Source of the DNA: Advenella sp. FME57
Lineage (GTDB): Bacteria; Pseudomonadota; Gammaproteobacteria; Burkholderiales; Burkholderiaceae_B
NCBI RefSeq assembly: GCF_014897675.1
Contig: NZ_JABUXU010000015.1
Span: 54,878-118,877 of the forward strand
Length of the DNA stretch: 64,000 nt
Direction of reading: 5' to 3'
In this document: in pieces, positions 16,786 through 27,733 of the stretch
Numbering within the stretch: position 1 is the first letter of the stretch
How the letters are laid out: each line of letters opens with the position of its first letter
The notes under the pieces: model-generated
Seen by the model: only the letters and a program-made list of their open reading frames with translations
What the model was told of the DNA's origin: nothing
Database searches by the model: none
Translations under genes and position numbers: made by a program

Positions 16786-18282
16786 TCAGCTATCGTTCTG
16801 TTTGAGCGACGGCAGTTTGGATACAAGACGCAGCGACACCGTCAGGCCTTCGAGTTGATAATGCGGACGCAGGAAGAACTTGGCAGCGTAATAGCCCGGG
16901 TTGTCTTCGATCTCCGTAACCTGGACCTCGGCGGCAGCCAGTGGCTTGCGCGCCTTTGTTTCCTGCGACGAGTTGGCCGGATCACCATCGACATAATTCA
17001 TGATCCAGTCATTGAGCCAGCGTTCCATATCGTCACGTTCACGGAACGAACCGATTTTGTCGCGCACAATACACTTGAGATAATGCGCAAAGCGGCAGCA
17101 TGCAAACAGATATGGCAGGCGGGCCGACAACCGGGCATTGGCTGTGGCATCCGGGTCGTTATATTCATGTGGCTTTTGCAGCGACTGCGCACCGATGAAG
17201 GCGGCAAAGTCGGAGTTTTTGCGATGAACCAGCGGCATGAAGCCGTTTTTGGCCAGCTCGGCCTCACGACGGTCGCTAATAGCGATTTCCGTGGGGCATT
17301 TCATATCGACGCCGCCATCGTCGGTGGGGAAGGTGTGGCAAGGCAGGTCTTCGACTGCGCCGCCGGACTCGACGCCACGAATAGAGGTGCACCAGCCGTA
17401 TTCCTTGAAGGAGCGGTTGATGTTGGAAGCCATGGCGTAGGCCGAATTGGCCCAGGTATAGCGCTCATGCGTGGCGCCGTCAGTGTCCTCTTCAAAATCG
17501 AATTCGTCCACCGGATTGGTGCGCGAGCCGTAAGGTAAACGCGCCAGAAAGCGTGGCATTGCCAGGCCGATATAGCGTGAGTCTTCTGACTCGCGCAAAC
17601 TGCGCCAGGCGGCATATTCGGAGTTTGTAAAGATTTTGGTCAGGTCCCGCGGGTTGGCCAGTTCCTGCCAGGAATCCATCTGCATGACTTCTGGCGATGC
17701 ACCGGAAATGAATGGGCAGTGGGCAGCCGAAGAAATGCGCGCCATTTCACCCAGCAGTTCAACGTCTGGCGGGCTGTGATCAAAATGATAGTCGCCCACA
17801 ATGCATCCGATGGGCTCACCGCCAAACTGACCATACTCTTCTTCGTAAACACGCTTGAAAATCGGGCTCTGGTCCCAGCCGACGCCCTTATAGCGTTTGA
17901 GGGTGCGACCCAGTTCCCTCTTGGTGATGCACATCACGCGGATTTTCAACAACTCGTCCGTTTCGGAAGTGTTGACCAGGTAATGCAGGCCGCGCCAGGC
18001 GCCTTCAAGTTTCTGGAACTCGTCATTGTGCATGATCAGGTTGATCTGCTCGGACAGTTTGTGATCAATCTCCGCAATAATCGCCTGGATGGTCGAATAG
18101 GCATCGGAAGACATGGTGACCGTGTTGGTCAGCGCCTGTTCGGCCAACGTGCGCACCGCATTCTCTACCGCTTCACGGGCCTGGTCGGTCTTGGGCTTGA
18201 ATTCTTTTTTCAGTAATGAAGCGAGACCATCGGACTGCAGTCCTTCCAACTGTGCCGCTTCTTTCTGTACGCTCGTGCTCAT
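16786..18282 (-). CDS. tssC: Type VI secretion contractile sheath large subunit TssC (VipB)
   Basis: This 498-residue protein is strongly recognisable. It contains NDEFQKLEGAWRGLHYLV, then CIVGDYHFDH, FISGASPEVM, RYIGLAMPRFLARLPYG and the C-terminal NPGYYAAKFFLRPHYQLEGL. TssC and TssB form the T4-like sheath that drives the Hcp tube. The length is normal and no key region is missing. It follows tssB after 13 bases, so the two are co-translated as usual. The long gap to hcp (187 bases) could contain an internal promoter. Confidence 0.97.
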   Translation of the reverse strand: MSTSVQKEAAQLEGLQSDGLASLLKKEFKPKTDQAREAVENAVRTLAEQALTNTVTMSSDAYSTIQAIIAEIDHKLSEQINLIMHNDEFQKLEGAWRGLHYLVNTSETDELLKIRVMCITKRELGRTLKRYKGVGWDQSPIFKRVYEEEYGQFGGEPIGCIVGDYHFDHSPPDVELLGEMARISSAAHCPFISGASPEVMQMDSWQELANPRDLTKIFTNSEYAAWRSLRESEDSRYIGLAMPRFLARLPYGSRTNPVDEFDFEEDTDGATHERYTWANSAYAMASNINRSFKEYGWCTSIRGVESGGAVEDLPCHTFPTDDGGVDMKCPTEIAISDRREAELAKNGFMPLVHRKNSDFAAFIGAQSLQKPHEYNDPDATANARLSARLPYLFACCRFAHYLKCIVRDKIGSFRERDDMERWLNDWIMNYVDGDPANSSQETKARKPLAAAEVQVTEIEDNPGYYAAKFFLRPHYQLEGLTVSLRLVSKLPSLKQNDS

Positions 18283-18295
18283 TTAACTCTTCCTG

Positions 18296-18862
18296 TTACT
18301 TGCTGGTATCGTCTGCGTCGGGTGCAGGCTTGTCGGCCTCGGGGGCAGATGTATCCTTGTTCGGCGCAGCAGCCAGCGTTTTCATCAGGGCCGGGTTCTT
18401 CAGTACCTTGCTGATGAGTTCTTCTGCGCCGGTCTTGCCGTCCATGTAGGTCAGCAGATTGGCCAGTTCAGTACGCGCCTGCAGCAGTTCATTAAGCGCA
18501 TCCACCTTGCGCGCCACCTGTGCCGGTGAAAAATCGTCGATGCTGTCAAAGCTCATATCCACACTGAGCACACCGTCGCCGGTCAGGGTGTTGGGCACCT
18601 GAAATGCCACGCGCGGCTTGATGGCCTTCATGCGCTCATCGAAATTATCAATATCTACTTCAAGGAATTTTCGGTCGTTGATATCGGCCTGCGGCACTTC
18701 GGATTTACCGGCAAGATCAGCCATGACACCCATGACAAATGGCAACTGAATGGTTCTTTCGGCACCATAGATTTCAACGTCATATTCGATCTGCACACGC
18801 GGAGCGCGGTTTCGTGCAATGAACTTCTGGCCGCTTCTGCGTGACGACATTCGTGTAGCCAT
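18296..18862 (-). CDS. tssB: Type VI secretion contractile sheath small subunit TssB (VipA)
   Basis: This 188-residue protein contains NRAPRVQIEYDVEIYGAERTIQLPFVMGVMADLAGKS and VDIDNFDERMKAIKPRVAFQVPNTL, the standard TssB core. The C-terminal helix region includes QARTELANLLTYMDGKTGAEELI, the segment that pairs with TssC. A Pro/Asp/Ala-rich tail of about 25 residues follows. TssB is the other half of the sheath and the binding partner of TagJ in TagJ-containing systems. It lies 58 bases after tssA. Confidence 0.97.
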   Translation of the reverse strand: MATRMSSRRSGQKFIARNRAPRVQIEYDVEIYGAERTIQLPFVMGVMADLAGKSEVPQADINDRKFLEVDIDNFDERMKAIKPRVAFQVPNTLTGDGVLSVDMSFDSIDDFSPAQVARKVDALNELLQARTELANLLTYMDGKTGAEELISKVLKNPALMKTLAAAPNKDTSAPEADKPAPDADDTSK

Positions 18863-18920
18863 TCTTTACTCTCCAACTCTTGGCCGGCTGAACCGGCGGA
18901 TCATATTTATCTAAATCTGT

Positions 18921-19970
18921 TTACTCTTCGCGGGGCAGCCAGTTTTCAAACTGCTCGGCGTTACCGGGGGTGAGATTTTTCAGCATTTCATGAAAATTAA
19001 GAGGAATGGTCTGCTGAACCCGCCGGATCAGGAACGGAGCCGGGTGGCTCGGTTCGTGAATTTCAAAATAACTGCTGATTTTTTCAAGTGCAACCATCGC
19101 CTCGTCGCGCGTTTTGATTTGCACTTCTGTCCATGACACCGACCTTTCCGCCATTTGCTGTTGCGCTGTTGCGATATTGCCGGCGGCAGGTTCAACCACA
19201 CCTTGCTCGCCATTGTTATCTACACCCGTGCTATCGGGCTGTTGCGCTTGCCACGTTGCCGAAGCACCTAATGCACTTGTGATCAGCTCAAAACTTCGCT
19301 GCAGCGATGATGCCGACGGCGCCCACTCTGTGCCAAGCTTTTCGGTGGCCAGTTCCACAATGCCCTGCAGGCTTTTTGCTGCGCCGCTCAATCCGATCAT
19401 TTCCGGAGCACCCGCAATAGCAGCCTGGTTCAGCGTTTCCACCAAACGAGCCCGGCCACCGGGGAACAGATCGGCACGCGAGCCTTCCATGATGGATTCA
19501 GCATCGCGCAACGACAACTGGCCGTGTGCGCCGGTGAGCAGGTTGGCGCTGCGTACGCTTCGTCCTACACCTTGCATATCTGCCAGAGAATTGATGGCGT
19601 TGATGCGGGGCAACGGATCTTCGTAATCATCTTCAACCAGTTGCGGATAGACGCCAATCCAGCATTTTTGCAGAGCATCGTGCGCCAACCGGATACCGCT
19701 GGCGTAGCCTGCGAGACCATTTTGTGACGCCCATGCGCAAGCCAGCGCATGGATCACGCGCAAATCGCAGGTTCTGTCACAAAGCGCGAGCGCTTGCTTT
19801 TCAACCTGGTTCCAATCCGGAGCCTGAGCATCAATAATCGTATCGCCAAACTGTTGTTCCGGCTTTTCTACTACCGCCTGCTGTAATGCCAGAAACGCAG
19901 CATCGTACTCCAGATTTTCGCCACCGTTGTCTTCGCTAAACGCAGAGAACAATTCGTCAAATGTTTTCAT
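18921..19970 (-). CDS. tssA: Type VI secretion cap/baseplate protein TssA
   Basis: This 349-residue protein has the ImpA N-terminal domain: GENLEYDAAFLALQQAV, then WASQNGLAGYASGIRLAHDALQKCWIGVYPQL and DDYEDPLPRINAINSL. A Gln/Ala-rich linker (about 230-270) leads to a C-terminal domain with EPSHPAPFLIRRVQQTIPLNFHEMLKNL, as in short TssA proteins of HSI-I type. TssA primes tube and sheath assembly at the baseplate. It is the first gene of the leftward T6SS operon, and the 370-base AT-rich region upstream should contain the promoter. Confidence 0.93.
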   Translation of the reverse strand: MKTFDELFSAFSEDNGGENLEYDAAFLALQQAVVEKPEQQFGDTIIDAQAPDWNQVEKQALALCDRTCDLRVIHALACAWASQNGLAGYASGIRLAHDALQKCWIGVYPQLVEDDYEDPLPRINAINSLADMQGVGRSVRSANLLTGAHGQLSLRDAESIMEGSRADLFPGGRARLVETLNQAAIAGAPEMIGLSGAAKSLQGIVELATEKLGTEWAPSASSLQRSFELITSALGASATWQAQQPDSTGVDNNGEQGVVEPAAGNIATAQQQMAERSVSWTEVQIKTRDEAMVALEKISSYFEIHEPSHPAPFLIRRVQQTIPLNFHEMLKNLTPGNAEQFENWLPREE

Positions 19971-20340
19971 GTACCCCGGCTATCCTAAACATGCATTGTG
20001 AAACGTGTGTGACGTTTGTTCTTCACACAACTTGCGCATTTCGCTACACGTTACACATTAAAATTCATATTGAGACTAGTGGAAACCCTAGCGATTTGCG
20101 CAAATGCCAATTGAAATCTTACAAAAGTTATCTTCCATCATAAGGTTTCAGTCTTGGCAAAATTATGTCAATTAAAATTAAAAACACTTTATTACATATA
20201 CACACAAAATATTTTTGAGCAATTTCGATTTACTTTGGCGATGATCGTGCATTTTGCACCGCATTTGCCACTTGCAGACATGCATGCTTACATCATTTAC
20301 ATGATGAAAATATGCGCATGGCATCTTGCGCCATGGGCAC
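19971..20340. other. AT-rich intergenic region upstream of the T6SS operon
   Basis: These 370 bases separate tssA from the end of the TRAP permease gene. They are clearly richer in A and T than the neighbours. A short inverted repeat CATCAT/ATGATG with a four-base loop lies near 20290-20310. No gene is supported. The T6SS promoter is expected here, and the low GC would suit silencing by H-NS-like proteins (inference). Confidence 0.5.
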
Positions 20341-21639
20341 TTAGCGTACGTTCTGTGGCAGCCACAGTACCAGGTCCGGAATCCAGTAGATAATCATCAC
20401 GCCAACGATCATCAGCAGGAACATGGGCAGCGCCACCCTGGCGATATAGGGAAGCTCCTTTTTGGTCATGCCGGACAATACAAACAGATTAAAACCAATA
20501 GGTGGCGTGATTTGAGCCATCTCAATAACGAAAATCAGAAAGACACCAAACCACACCAGGTCAAGCCCTGCAGCCTGTACGGTAGGAAGTAGCACACCGA
20601 TAGTGAGCACTACCATTGAGATCCCATCCAGAAAGCAGCCCAATAAGACGAAGAACGCCATAAGCGCGAGCACAAGACCAAACTGCGACAGTCCCAGGGA
20701 CGCGATCCATTCGGCCAGCGCGCGTGGCAACCCGATATAGCCCATTGCCAGCGTGAGGAACTGAGCGCCAGCCAGAATCAGCGCAATCATGCAATACAGT
20801 CGTGTTGCGCCCAGCAACGAGTCCTTGAACGCGGCCCAGCTCATGGAGCCTTGCAGTACGGAAAGAAGGAAAGCACCGACAACGCCGAGCGCTGCAGCCT
20901 CAGTAGCCGTTGCGATGCCAGTATAGATAGAACCAAGTACAGCCACAATCAGCAACACCACCGGGATCAGATAACGGGACTCGGCAATTTTCTGTCGGAA
21001 CGTCATTTTGTTCTGCTCGGGTGGAATGGCCCCGGGATGAAGCAGTGACCACACAATGATGTAACCCATGAACAAAACAGCCAGCAGAATACCTGGTACC
21101 ACGCCTGCAATAAATAGCCGGGAGATGGACACGTTGGCGGCAACGCCATACACAATCATAATAATGGATGGCGGAATAAGCAGGCCGAGCGTGCCGGCGC
21201 CCGCCAGCGTACCCAGCACCTGATCGTCGGGATAGCCACGACGCTTGAGTTCGGGAATCGTCATTTTTCCGATGGTGGCGCAGGTCGCTGCCGATGAACC
21301 TGAGACGGCGGCGAAAATGGCGCAGCCAATAATATTGGTATGCAGCAGCTTACCAGGCAACCGGTTCAGCCACGGGGCCAGGCCACGAAACAGATCGGTG
21401 GAGAGCCGGGAGCGAAACAGAATTTCGCCCATCCATAAAAACAGCGGCAGCGCGGTCAGCGTCCAGCTCGAGGACGCACCCCATATAGTTAGCGACATGG
21501 CATCGCCCGCCGGTCTGGAGGAGAACAGCGCCATGGTCAGCCAAGCGCAACCGGACAGTGTCAGGCCAACCCAGACCCCTGCGCCCAGAAAGCCGAAGAT
21601 GGCAACCAGCAGGACAATAATGACAATTGACTCATTCAT
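20341..21639 (-). CDS. dctM: TRAP transporter large permease (DctM)
   Basis: This protein of about 432 residues has twelve or more hydrophobic segments. DctM motifs are visible as ALPLFLWMGEILFRS, IFAAVSGSSAATCATIGKMTIPELKRRGY, and GTLGLLIPPSIIMIVYGVAANVSISRLFIAGVVPG. A C-terminal MAQITPPIGFNLFVLSG completes the family signature. It is the substrate-translocating subunit of a sodium-driven TRAP importer with the DctQ and DctP genes upstream. The start at MNESIVIIV (21639) is preferred over a 17-residue longer frame because it gives the normal N-terminus just before the first helix. Confidence 0.93.
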   Translation of the reverse strand: MNESIVIIVLLVAIFGFLGAGVWVGLTLSGCAWLTMALFSSRPAGDAMSLTIWGASSSWTLTALPLFLWMGEILFRSRLSTDLFRGLAPWLNRLPGKLLHTNIIGCAIFAAVSGSSAATCATIGKMTIPELKRRGYPDDQVLGTLAGAGTLGLLIPPSIIMIVYGVAANVSISRLFIAGVVPGILLAVLFMGYIIVWSLLHPGAIPPEQNKMTFRQKIAESRYLIPVVLLIVAVLGSIYTGIATATEAAALGVVGAFLLSVLQGSMSWAAFKDSLLGATRLYCMIALILAGAQFLTLAMGYIGLPRALAEWIASLGLSQFGLVLALMAFFVLLGCFLDGISMVVLTIGVLLPTVQAAGLDLVWFGVFLIFVIEMAQITPPIGFNLFVLSGMTKKELPYIARVALPMFLLMIVGVMIIYWIPDLVLWLPQNVR

Positions 21640-21723
21640 AATGCATTCCGCGCAGTATGCGCATGATTTGCCGGCGATCTTGCCCGGCACGGATTACCCA
21701 AAGGAAGGTGTCCTGACCACCGA

Positions 21724-22233
21724 TCAGGTCTGGATGGAAACCGGCTCTTCCTCTGTGCGCGAGTAGCCTTTTTTGAGGGAACTGATAAATTCGTCCACAA
21801 TCGCGATGCAAAATAGCAGGCAACCGGCAGCCATACCCAACTGTGGGATCCACAAGGGCGTAGCATCTTCTCCGGTAGACAGATCGTGATAACTATAGGA
21901 GTCCATGACCAGCTTGATGCTGAACCAGGCCAGTGCCCCCGACAGCACTGTCGCAACCACAAGTGTGAACAGGTTCAGATAGTGGCGCGCGCGCGGCTTG
22001 AGCGCAGACAGAATCAGCGTGACCCGAATATGTTCGTTGTTGCGAAAGGTGCTGGCCAGCGCCAAAAAACCTGCCGCTGCCATGGAGTAACCGGCATAGG
22101 CATCGAGCCCCGGAAAATTGGTTCCCATTTGCCTGATGATGATGGACCAGAGCACAAATACCAAAATGCCGATCATGAACAGCCCGGCGAGCCAGGCGGC
22201 GCCTTCATAGACACAGTTAAGCAAACGCCTCAT
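21724..22233 (-). CDS. dctQ: TRAP transporter small permease (DctQ)
   Basis: This 169-residue protein has four membrane segments, starting with LAGLFMIGILVFVLWSIIIRQMG and including LDAYAGYSMAAAGFLALASTFRNNEHIRVTLIL, the characteristic DctQ pattern. The small subunit is required for TRAP transport with DctM. Its ATG overlaps the dctP stop by four bases, and 84 bases separate it from the DctM start. Confidence 0.9.
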   Translation of the reverse strand: MRRLLNCVYEGAAWLAGLFMIGILVFVLWSIIIRQMGTNFPGLDAYAGYSMAAAGFLALASTFRNNEHIRVTLILSALKPRARHYLNLFTLVVATVLSGALAWFSIKLVMDSYSYHDLSTGEDATPLWIPQLGMAAGCLLFCIAIVDEFISSLKKGYSRTEEEPVSIQT

Positions 22234-23204
22234 TTTGATTTGTAGTCGTTCAGCAGTTTTTCACCATCTGCACCAGCTTTCTTGGTCCAGTCGGCAATCA
22301 TGCTCTCGCCGATTTTGGTCAGGCCGGCAATCAGCTCGCTCGAGGGTTTAACTATTTCCACACCATTCTTTACCAATTGCTCGTTGTACCATTTGGTTTT
22401 TTCCTGAGACAATGTCCAGCCGGTTTTTTCAGCTTCGGCTGCCGCATCCAGCAATGCCTTGCGCTCTTTATCGTCCAGTGCATCAAAGGCTCTTTTATTG
22501 ACGATCAATGCATTCTTGGGTAACCAGGCCTGCGTGTCGTAGAGCTTTTTCAAATACTCATAGGTTTTGGTGTCGTAACCGGTAGAACCCGATGACATAT
22601 ATGAATCGACCACTCCCGTGGCCAATGCCTGGGACAGTTCCGCCTGCTGGATGGTAACCGGATGGGCGCCCACTTCCTGTGCAATTTTGGAAGTGACCGG
22701 GCTGTACGCACGCCATTTCAGGCCTTTCATGTCGTCAATCGAATTGAGCGTTTTATTGGTGTAGATCCCTTGCGGCGGCCACGCCACTGAATACAACAGC
22801 TTCATACCCTGGGATTCCAGTTTCTTTTCCAGATAGGGTTTCTGTGCCTGGTACAGTTTCCAGGCCTGTTCATAGCCGGTGGCCAAAAACGGCAGGCCAT
22901 CCAGTTCATAAATGGGATCTTCGTTGGCGAAGTTGCTTAGCAGGATTTCACCGGCCTGAGCCTGATTACCCTGCACTGCCCGCTTGATTTCCGGCGCCTT
23001 GAACAGCGATGCGTTGGAGTGAACGGTAATTTTGAATTCGCCGCCCGTGGCATCGGACACAGCCTTGACGAATTTCATGGCAATTTCAGTATGGAAATTG
23101 GAATCAGGGTAAGCCGTGGGCAAGTCCCATTGCGTGGCGGCTGAAGCATTCACACTGAATAGAGCGGTGGCAAGCGCGGTCAGAACCAGAGCATTATTTT
23201 TCAT
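22230..23204 (-). CDS. dctP: TRAP transporter periplasmic receptor (DctP)
   Basis: This protein of about 324 residues has a signal peptide (MKNNALVLTALATALFSVNASA, cleavage near 22). The DctP fold follows, with WDLPTAYPDSNFHTEIAMKFVKAVSDATGG, LDGLPFLATGYEQAW, MKGLKWRAYSPVTSKIAQEVGAHPV and the conserved QQAELSQALATGVVDSYMSS. The start at 23204 has AAGGA eight bases upstream. The ATG at 23213 has no room for a ribosome binding site. It heads a dctPQM operon divergent from the hydantoinase/oxoprolinase gene, suggesting uptake of a cyclic amide or an organic acid. The ligand is not determinable here. Confidence 0.92.
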   Translation of the reverse strand: MKNNALVLTALATALFSVNASAATQWDLPTAYPDSNFHTEIAMKFVKAVSDATGGEFKITVHSNASLFKAPEIKRAVQGNQAQAGEILLSNFANEDPIYELDGLPFLATGYEQAWKLYQAQKPYLEKKLESQGMKLLYSVAWPPQGIYTNKTLNSIDDMKGLKWRAYSPVTSKIAQEVGAHPVTIQQAELSQALATGVVDSYMSSGSTGYDTKTYEYLKKLYDTQAWLPKNALIVNKRAFDALDDKERKALLDAAAEAEKTGWTLSQEKTKWYNEQLVKNGVEIVKPSSELIAGLTKIGESMIADWTKKAGADGEKLLNDYKSK

Positions 23205-23761
23205 GGGGGGCATCCTTCAATGTCAGGGTTATGCGGCCGCAGACGCAGCCTGAAGATGGGCAGTGTCTGGCGGACTGGCAGTTACGGTTATATCAGCCCT
23301 ATGGCTGTCATACTTCAGAGAATATAAGATTTTTGCCGCAAGGGCACGAGAAGATTTTCAGGCAAAGGGAAAACACTGATAGGGTCTGCACCGAAACCGG
23401 GCGGCGTTCGGACGCGCAAGCCAGAGGCCGGTGCTAGCATATTTACAGACTTACAGACAATTGGACACAACGATTACGCCGCACAACCGTGCAGCACTGC
23501 TTCACGTATCGTCTCCTGTGCCGCTTTGTGTATCGCTTCAGGTGCCGCTTCCAGACGACAGTGCCGTTGCGGCGGTGATACGCTTGCGATCAAGCCGACA
23601 TGTATGAAGGCGCGGCATGCAAGCGTTTATGCCAGCCAAATGATACCGCCGAAAACATTGGCATGATTTGTGCTGATACACTTGCATGACGCCCGTTCAG
23701 AAAATGACGAGCACAATTTTCAGAATCAATATTTTTATTAGAGACAGGCAGGACAAAAAAC
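23205..23761. other. Divergent intergenic region, TRAP operon / oxoprolinase
   Basis: These 557 bases lie between the two divergent transcripts and must carry both promoters. An imperfect direct repeat of about 24 bases occurs at 23506-23553 (units both starting GTATCG and sharing GTGCCGCTT). No regulator gene and no supported ORF lie here. Confidence 0.45.
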
Positions 23762-26700
23762 ATGAGCAAGTGGCAATTCTGGGTAGACCGTGGCGGCACC
23801 TTCACCGACATCGTCGCAATCAATCCGCAAAAAACCTTATTGACCAGAAAACTGCTCTCGGACAATCCCGATCATTATGAGGATGCAGCGATTGAAGCAA
23901 TACGCGATCTTCTTGGCGTTGCCAAGGGTGATCCGATTCCGGTGCAAAATATCGATTGCGTCAAAATGGGGACCACGGTTGCCACCAATGCACTGCTGGA
24001 GCGCAAAGGCGAACGTGTTGTTTTTTTGACAACCCGCGGCTTTGCCCACGCCTTGCGAATTGCATACCAGAATCGCCCGCGATTGTTCGATCGCCATGTG
24101 GTCCTGCCCGAGATGCTTTATGAACAGGTGCTGGAAGCCGACGAACGGATCGACGCGGCCGGCGATGTCATCACAATAATGGACGAACAGGCGCTGCGCG
24201 CGCAGCTGCAAGCGGCTTACGATCAGGGCCTGCGCAGTATTGCAATTGTATTTATGCATGCCTGGCGCAACCCGGCTCACGAGAAGCTGGCAGCCCAGCT
24301 GGCGCAGCATATCGGCTTCACGCAGATCTCTGCATCGCATGATGTCAGCCCGCTGATCAAATTTGTATCGCGCGGCGATACCACGGTGGTAGATGCCTAT
24401 CTGTCGCCGATCCTTCGCCGCTACGTGGATCGGGTCGCCTCGCAATTGCCCGGCGTCAATCTGATGTTCATGCAGTCTTCGGGCGGCCTGTCGGACGCCC
24501 ACCGCTTCCGTGGCAAGGACGCCATCTTGTCTGGCCCGGCCGGCGGCATCGTCGGGATGGCGCGCAGCAGCCAACAGGCGGGCTACGAGAAAATAATCGG
24601 TTTTGACATGGGTGGCACTTCGACCGATGTGTCGCATTTTTCCGGTGTTTACGAACGCGATTACGAAACCTCTGTGGCCGGGGTACGCATGCGCACGCCC
24701 ATGATGCGTATCCATACTGTGGCAGCCGGCGGCGGCTCAATTCTGCATTTTGACGGCGCGCGCCTGCGTGTCGGACCGGATTCGGCAGGCGCCAACCCCG
24801 GCCCTGCTTCTTATCGCAAACAGGGCCCGCTGACTATTACCGATTGCAATGTCATGCTGGGTAAAATCCAGCCGGATTACTTTCCGGCGGTCTTCGGCGC
24901 CAATGGCAATGAACCGCTGGATACACAGGTTGTGACCGAAAAGTTCGGTTTGCTGAGTGCGCAGGTTAGCAAGGCTACGGGCCGGCAGGTGAGCCCGGAA
25001 GAGGTGGCCGCAGGCTTTCTGGCCATTGGCGTACAAAACATGGCCGAAGCAATCAAACGGATTTCAGTGCAACAGGGCCACGATGTCACGCGCTATACGC
25101 TGACCACGTTCGGCGGCGCCGGAGGCCAGCACGCTTGCCTGGTTGCAGATGCGCTTGGCATGACAACTGTGTTTGCCCATCCATTGGGCGGGGTGCTGTC
25201 AGCCTATGGCATGGGTCTGGCAGATCAGGTGGCCATTCGCCAGCAGACCGTGGAAAAGCCGCTACATGACAGCCTGATCCCGGAACTGGAGCAATTACGC
25301 GATCAGTTAGGCGCGCAGGCCAGCGCAGAATTGAAGACACGGCTGACCACAGGCATGCAGATCGTGCTGAACACCCGTGCACTGTTGAAATACCAGGGCA
25401 CCGACAGCGCCCTGGAAGTGAATTTTGCCGATGCAGAACACATGCTTGCTGCATTCAATGAACAGTATCGCCAGCGGTATTCGTTTCTGATCGAAGATCG
25501 TGCGCTGGTTATCGAATCCTTGCTGGTTGAAGCGGTGATTGCCGGCAGCCGGATTGACGAGGCGTTGATTACGCGGCGCGATGACAGCCAGCCTGTGGCA
25601 GATTCACGTCGCCAAATGTACAGCAACGGCGCCTGGCATGACACACCGGTATTCCGGCGACAAGCGCTGCAGGCTGGCGATGTTGTTGCCGGCCCCGCGA
25701 TTATTTCCGAAGCCAACCAGACCACGATTATTGAAGCAGGCTGGTCGGCAACCCTCAACGGCAAGGATCATCTGATTCTGACGCGGACCGTCCCCCTGCG
25801 TAATGCACTAGCCGTTTCCACGGATGCCGACCCGGTGATGCTTGAAGTCTTCAATAATCTGTTTATGTCGATTGCCGACCAGATGGGCCTGAGTCTGCAG
25901 AACACCGCCTATTCGGTCAATATCAAGGAGCGGCTGGATTTTTCCTGCGCGATTTTCGATGACCAGGGCAATCTGATTGCCAATGCGCCGCATATGCCGG
26001 TGCATCTGGGATCCATGAGCGAATCGATCAAGACGGTCATGCGGGAAAATGCCGGGAACATGCGTCCGGGCGATGCCTATGTGGTGAACGATCCCTATCA
26101 CGGCGGCACGCATTTGCCGGACATCACCGTTATCACACCTGTGTTTGCTCGTGACCAAAAGCAGATCATTTTTTATGTCGGATCACGCGGGCACCACGCC
26201 GATGTCGGCGGGCTCACGCCCGGCTCAATGCCACCGGACTCGACGACCATCGAAGAAGAAGGCGTGCTTTTCACCAATTTCCAGCTGGTTCGCAACGGTC
26301 GGTTCCGCGAACGGGAAGCGCGGGACATTCTGATGTCGGGCAGGTATCCGGCCCGCAACCCCGACCAAAACCTGGCCGATCTGCAGGCACAGATTGCAGC
26401 CAACCAAAAGGGTGTCAGGGAACTGCATGCCATGTGCGATACGTTTGGACTGGAGGTCGTGCAAGCCTATATGCAGCATGTTCAGGATAATGCCGAGGCC
26501 TCGGTGCGTCGCGTGATTCCCCTGCTGCGTGATGGCAGCTACACCTATAAACTGGACAACGGCGCCGTAATACAGGTCGCGATCCGGATTCATGACGATC
26601 GTGAATCGGTGACTGTCGACTTTACCGGTTCATCTGCACAACTGACCAATAACTTCAATGCGCCTGCCTCGATCGCCGTGGCCGCCGTGCTTTATGTCTT

Positions 26701-27382
26701 TCGTACACTGGTGAACGATGAAATCCCGCTCAATGCCGGTTGCCTCAAGCCTATCAATATAGTGATCCCATCGGCATCCATGCTCAACCCCGAGCCGCCC
26801 GCTTCCGTGGTGGCCGGAAATGTGGAAACATCCATGTGCATTGTCAATGCGCTGTACGGCGCATTGGGTGTGCTGGCAGCCAGCCAGGGCACCATGAACA
26901 ACTTCACTTTCGGCAATGCCCGCTACCAATATTATGAAACCGTCTCTGGCGGCACCGGCGCCGGCCCTGTGTATCTGGACTCGGACGACGAAGGCTTTGA
27001 CGGTACCTCGCTGGTGCAGGCGCATATGACCAACTCCCGGCTAACCGACCCCGAAGTGCTGGAGCTGCGTTTCCCGGTACGCCTTGAATCCTATGCCATC
27101 CGCCACGGTTCCAGCGGCAAGGGCAAATGGCACGGTGGCGATGGCGGCGTCAGGCGCATGCGCTTTCTGGAATCGATGACCGCTGCCATTCTTTCCAATA
27201 ATCGCAAATACGCACCCTTCGGTCTGAAGGGCGGGGAGCCGGGCCAGACCGGCAGGAACTATATCGAGCGGGCCGATGGTTCTGTGACAGAGCTTGGCCC
27301 GCAGGACAGTGCCAATCTGCAGCCGGGGGATATATTTGTGATTGAAACGCCGGGCGGCGGCGGTTACGGTCTGGCAGAATGA
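23762..27382 (+). CDS. Fused hydantoinase A/B (5-oxoprolinase-type) enzyme
   Basis: This 1206-residue protein joins both subunits of the HyuA/HyuB family. The N-terminal half (about 1-680) has the ATPase-like opening [17 protein letters not shown] and the second phosphate motif [16 protein letters not shown], then [18 protein letters not shown]. The C-terminal half (about 700-1206) has [46 protein letters not shown] and a final PGGGGYG. Family members hydrolyse 5-oxoproline, hydantoins or related amides with ATP, and some are acetone-carboxylase-like. The bacterial enzymes are usually two genes; the fused form resembles eukaryotic oxoprolinase. Divergence from a TRAP importer suggests the imported compound is its substrate. 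Confidence 0.92.
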   Translation: MSKWQFWVDRGGTFTDIVAINPQKTLLTRKLLSDNPDHYEDAAIEAIRDLLGVAKGDPIPVQNIDCVKMGTTVATNALLERKGERVVFLTTRGFAHALRIAYQNRPRLFDRHVVLPEMLYEQVLEADERIDAAGDVITIMDEQALRAQLQAAYDQGLRSIAIVFMHAWRNPAHEKLAAQLAQHIGFTQISASHDVSPLIKFVSRGDTTVVDAYLSPILRRYVDRVASQLPGVNLMFMQSSGGLSDAHRFRGKDAILSGPAGGIVGMARSSQQAGYEKIIGFDMGGTSTDVSHFSGVYERDYETSVAGVRMRTPMMRIHTVAAGGGSILHFDGARLRVGPDSAGANPGPASYRKQGPLTITDCNVMLGKIQPDYFPAVFGANGNEPLDTQVVTEKFGLLSAQVSKATGRQVSPEEVAAGFLAIGVQNMAEAIKRISVQQGHDVTRYTLTTFGGAGGQHACLVADALGMTTVFAHPLGGVLSAYGMGLADQVAIRQQTVEKPLHDSLIPELEQLRDQLGAQASAELKTRLTTGMQIVLNTRALLKYQGTDSALEVNFADAEHMLAAFNEQYRQRYSFLIEDRALVIESLLVEAVIAGSRIDEALITRRDDSQPVADSRRQMYSNGAWHDTPVFRRQALQAGDVVAGPAIISEANQTTIIEAGWSATLNGKDHLILTRTVPLRNALAVSTDADPVMLEVFNNLFMSIADQMGLSLQNTAYSVNIKERLDFSCAIFDDQGNLIANAPHMPVHLGSMSESIKTVMRENAGNMRPGDAYVVNDPYHGGTHLPDITVITPVFARDQKQIIFYVGSRGHHADVGGLTPGSMPPDSTTIEEEGVLFTNFQLVRNGRFREREARDILMSGRYPARNPDQNLADLQAQIAANQKGVRELHAMCDTFGLEVVQAYMQHVQDNAEASVRRVIPLLRDGSYTYKLDNGAVIQVAIRIHDDRESVTVDFTGSSAQLTNNFNAPASIAVAAVLYVFRTLVNDEIPLNAGCLKPINIVIPSASMLNPEPPASVVAGNVETSMCIVNALYGALGVLAASQGTMNNFTFGNARYQYYETVSGGTGAGPVYLDSDDEGFDGTSLVQAHMTNSRLTDPEVLELRFPVRLESYAIRHGSSGKGKWHGGDGGVRRMRFLESMTAAILSNNRKYAPFGLKGGEPGQTGRNYIERADGSVTELGPQDSANLQPGDIFVIETPGGGGYGLAE

Positions 27383-27733
27383 GCTGTCCCGATGCTGTCC
27401 GCGTGCGGCCCAGTGACGCAGATGTGGCCCGAACATGGCGTGGATGCCCTCGCCGTCAATAGGCTGCTGCGACTGGGCACAGGAGCGGTTGCTCAACTGA
27501 CACAGGGCAACAGTGCCAGTGGCGCAGGATCAATTGACCGTGGCGCCCGGATCAAGTATTCCACCATGCAAAACGCAGAACGAACCATGCCTCAGGGCCG
27601 ATGAAATCAGCTTCTTCATATTTCATTTGTATTGGTCCTGGAAGCGGATACACTATGCACAGGGGTGGCCACCCGGACTCCCGACAGTAATACGATACAA
27701 CGATAAGAAACACGCATCCAAAGGAGACATGCT
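27383..27733. other. Intergenic region before a Bug receptor gene
   Basis: These 351 bases contain a short ORF without recognisable features (27392-27604) and a perfect 12-base palindrome GGGTGGCCACCC at 27663-27674, about 60 bases before the Bug start. No gene is supported. The palindrome may be part of an operator or a leader hairpin. Confidence 0.4.

Noticed and set aside
23506..23553. Possible iteron-like 24-base direct repeat
   Set aside because: Only two imperfect copies, about 17 of 24 matching; mentioned in the intergenic entry but not claimed as an element.
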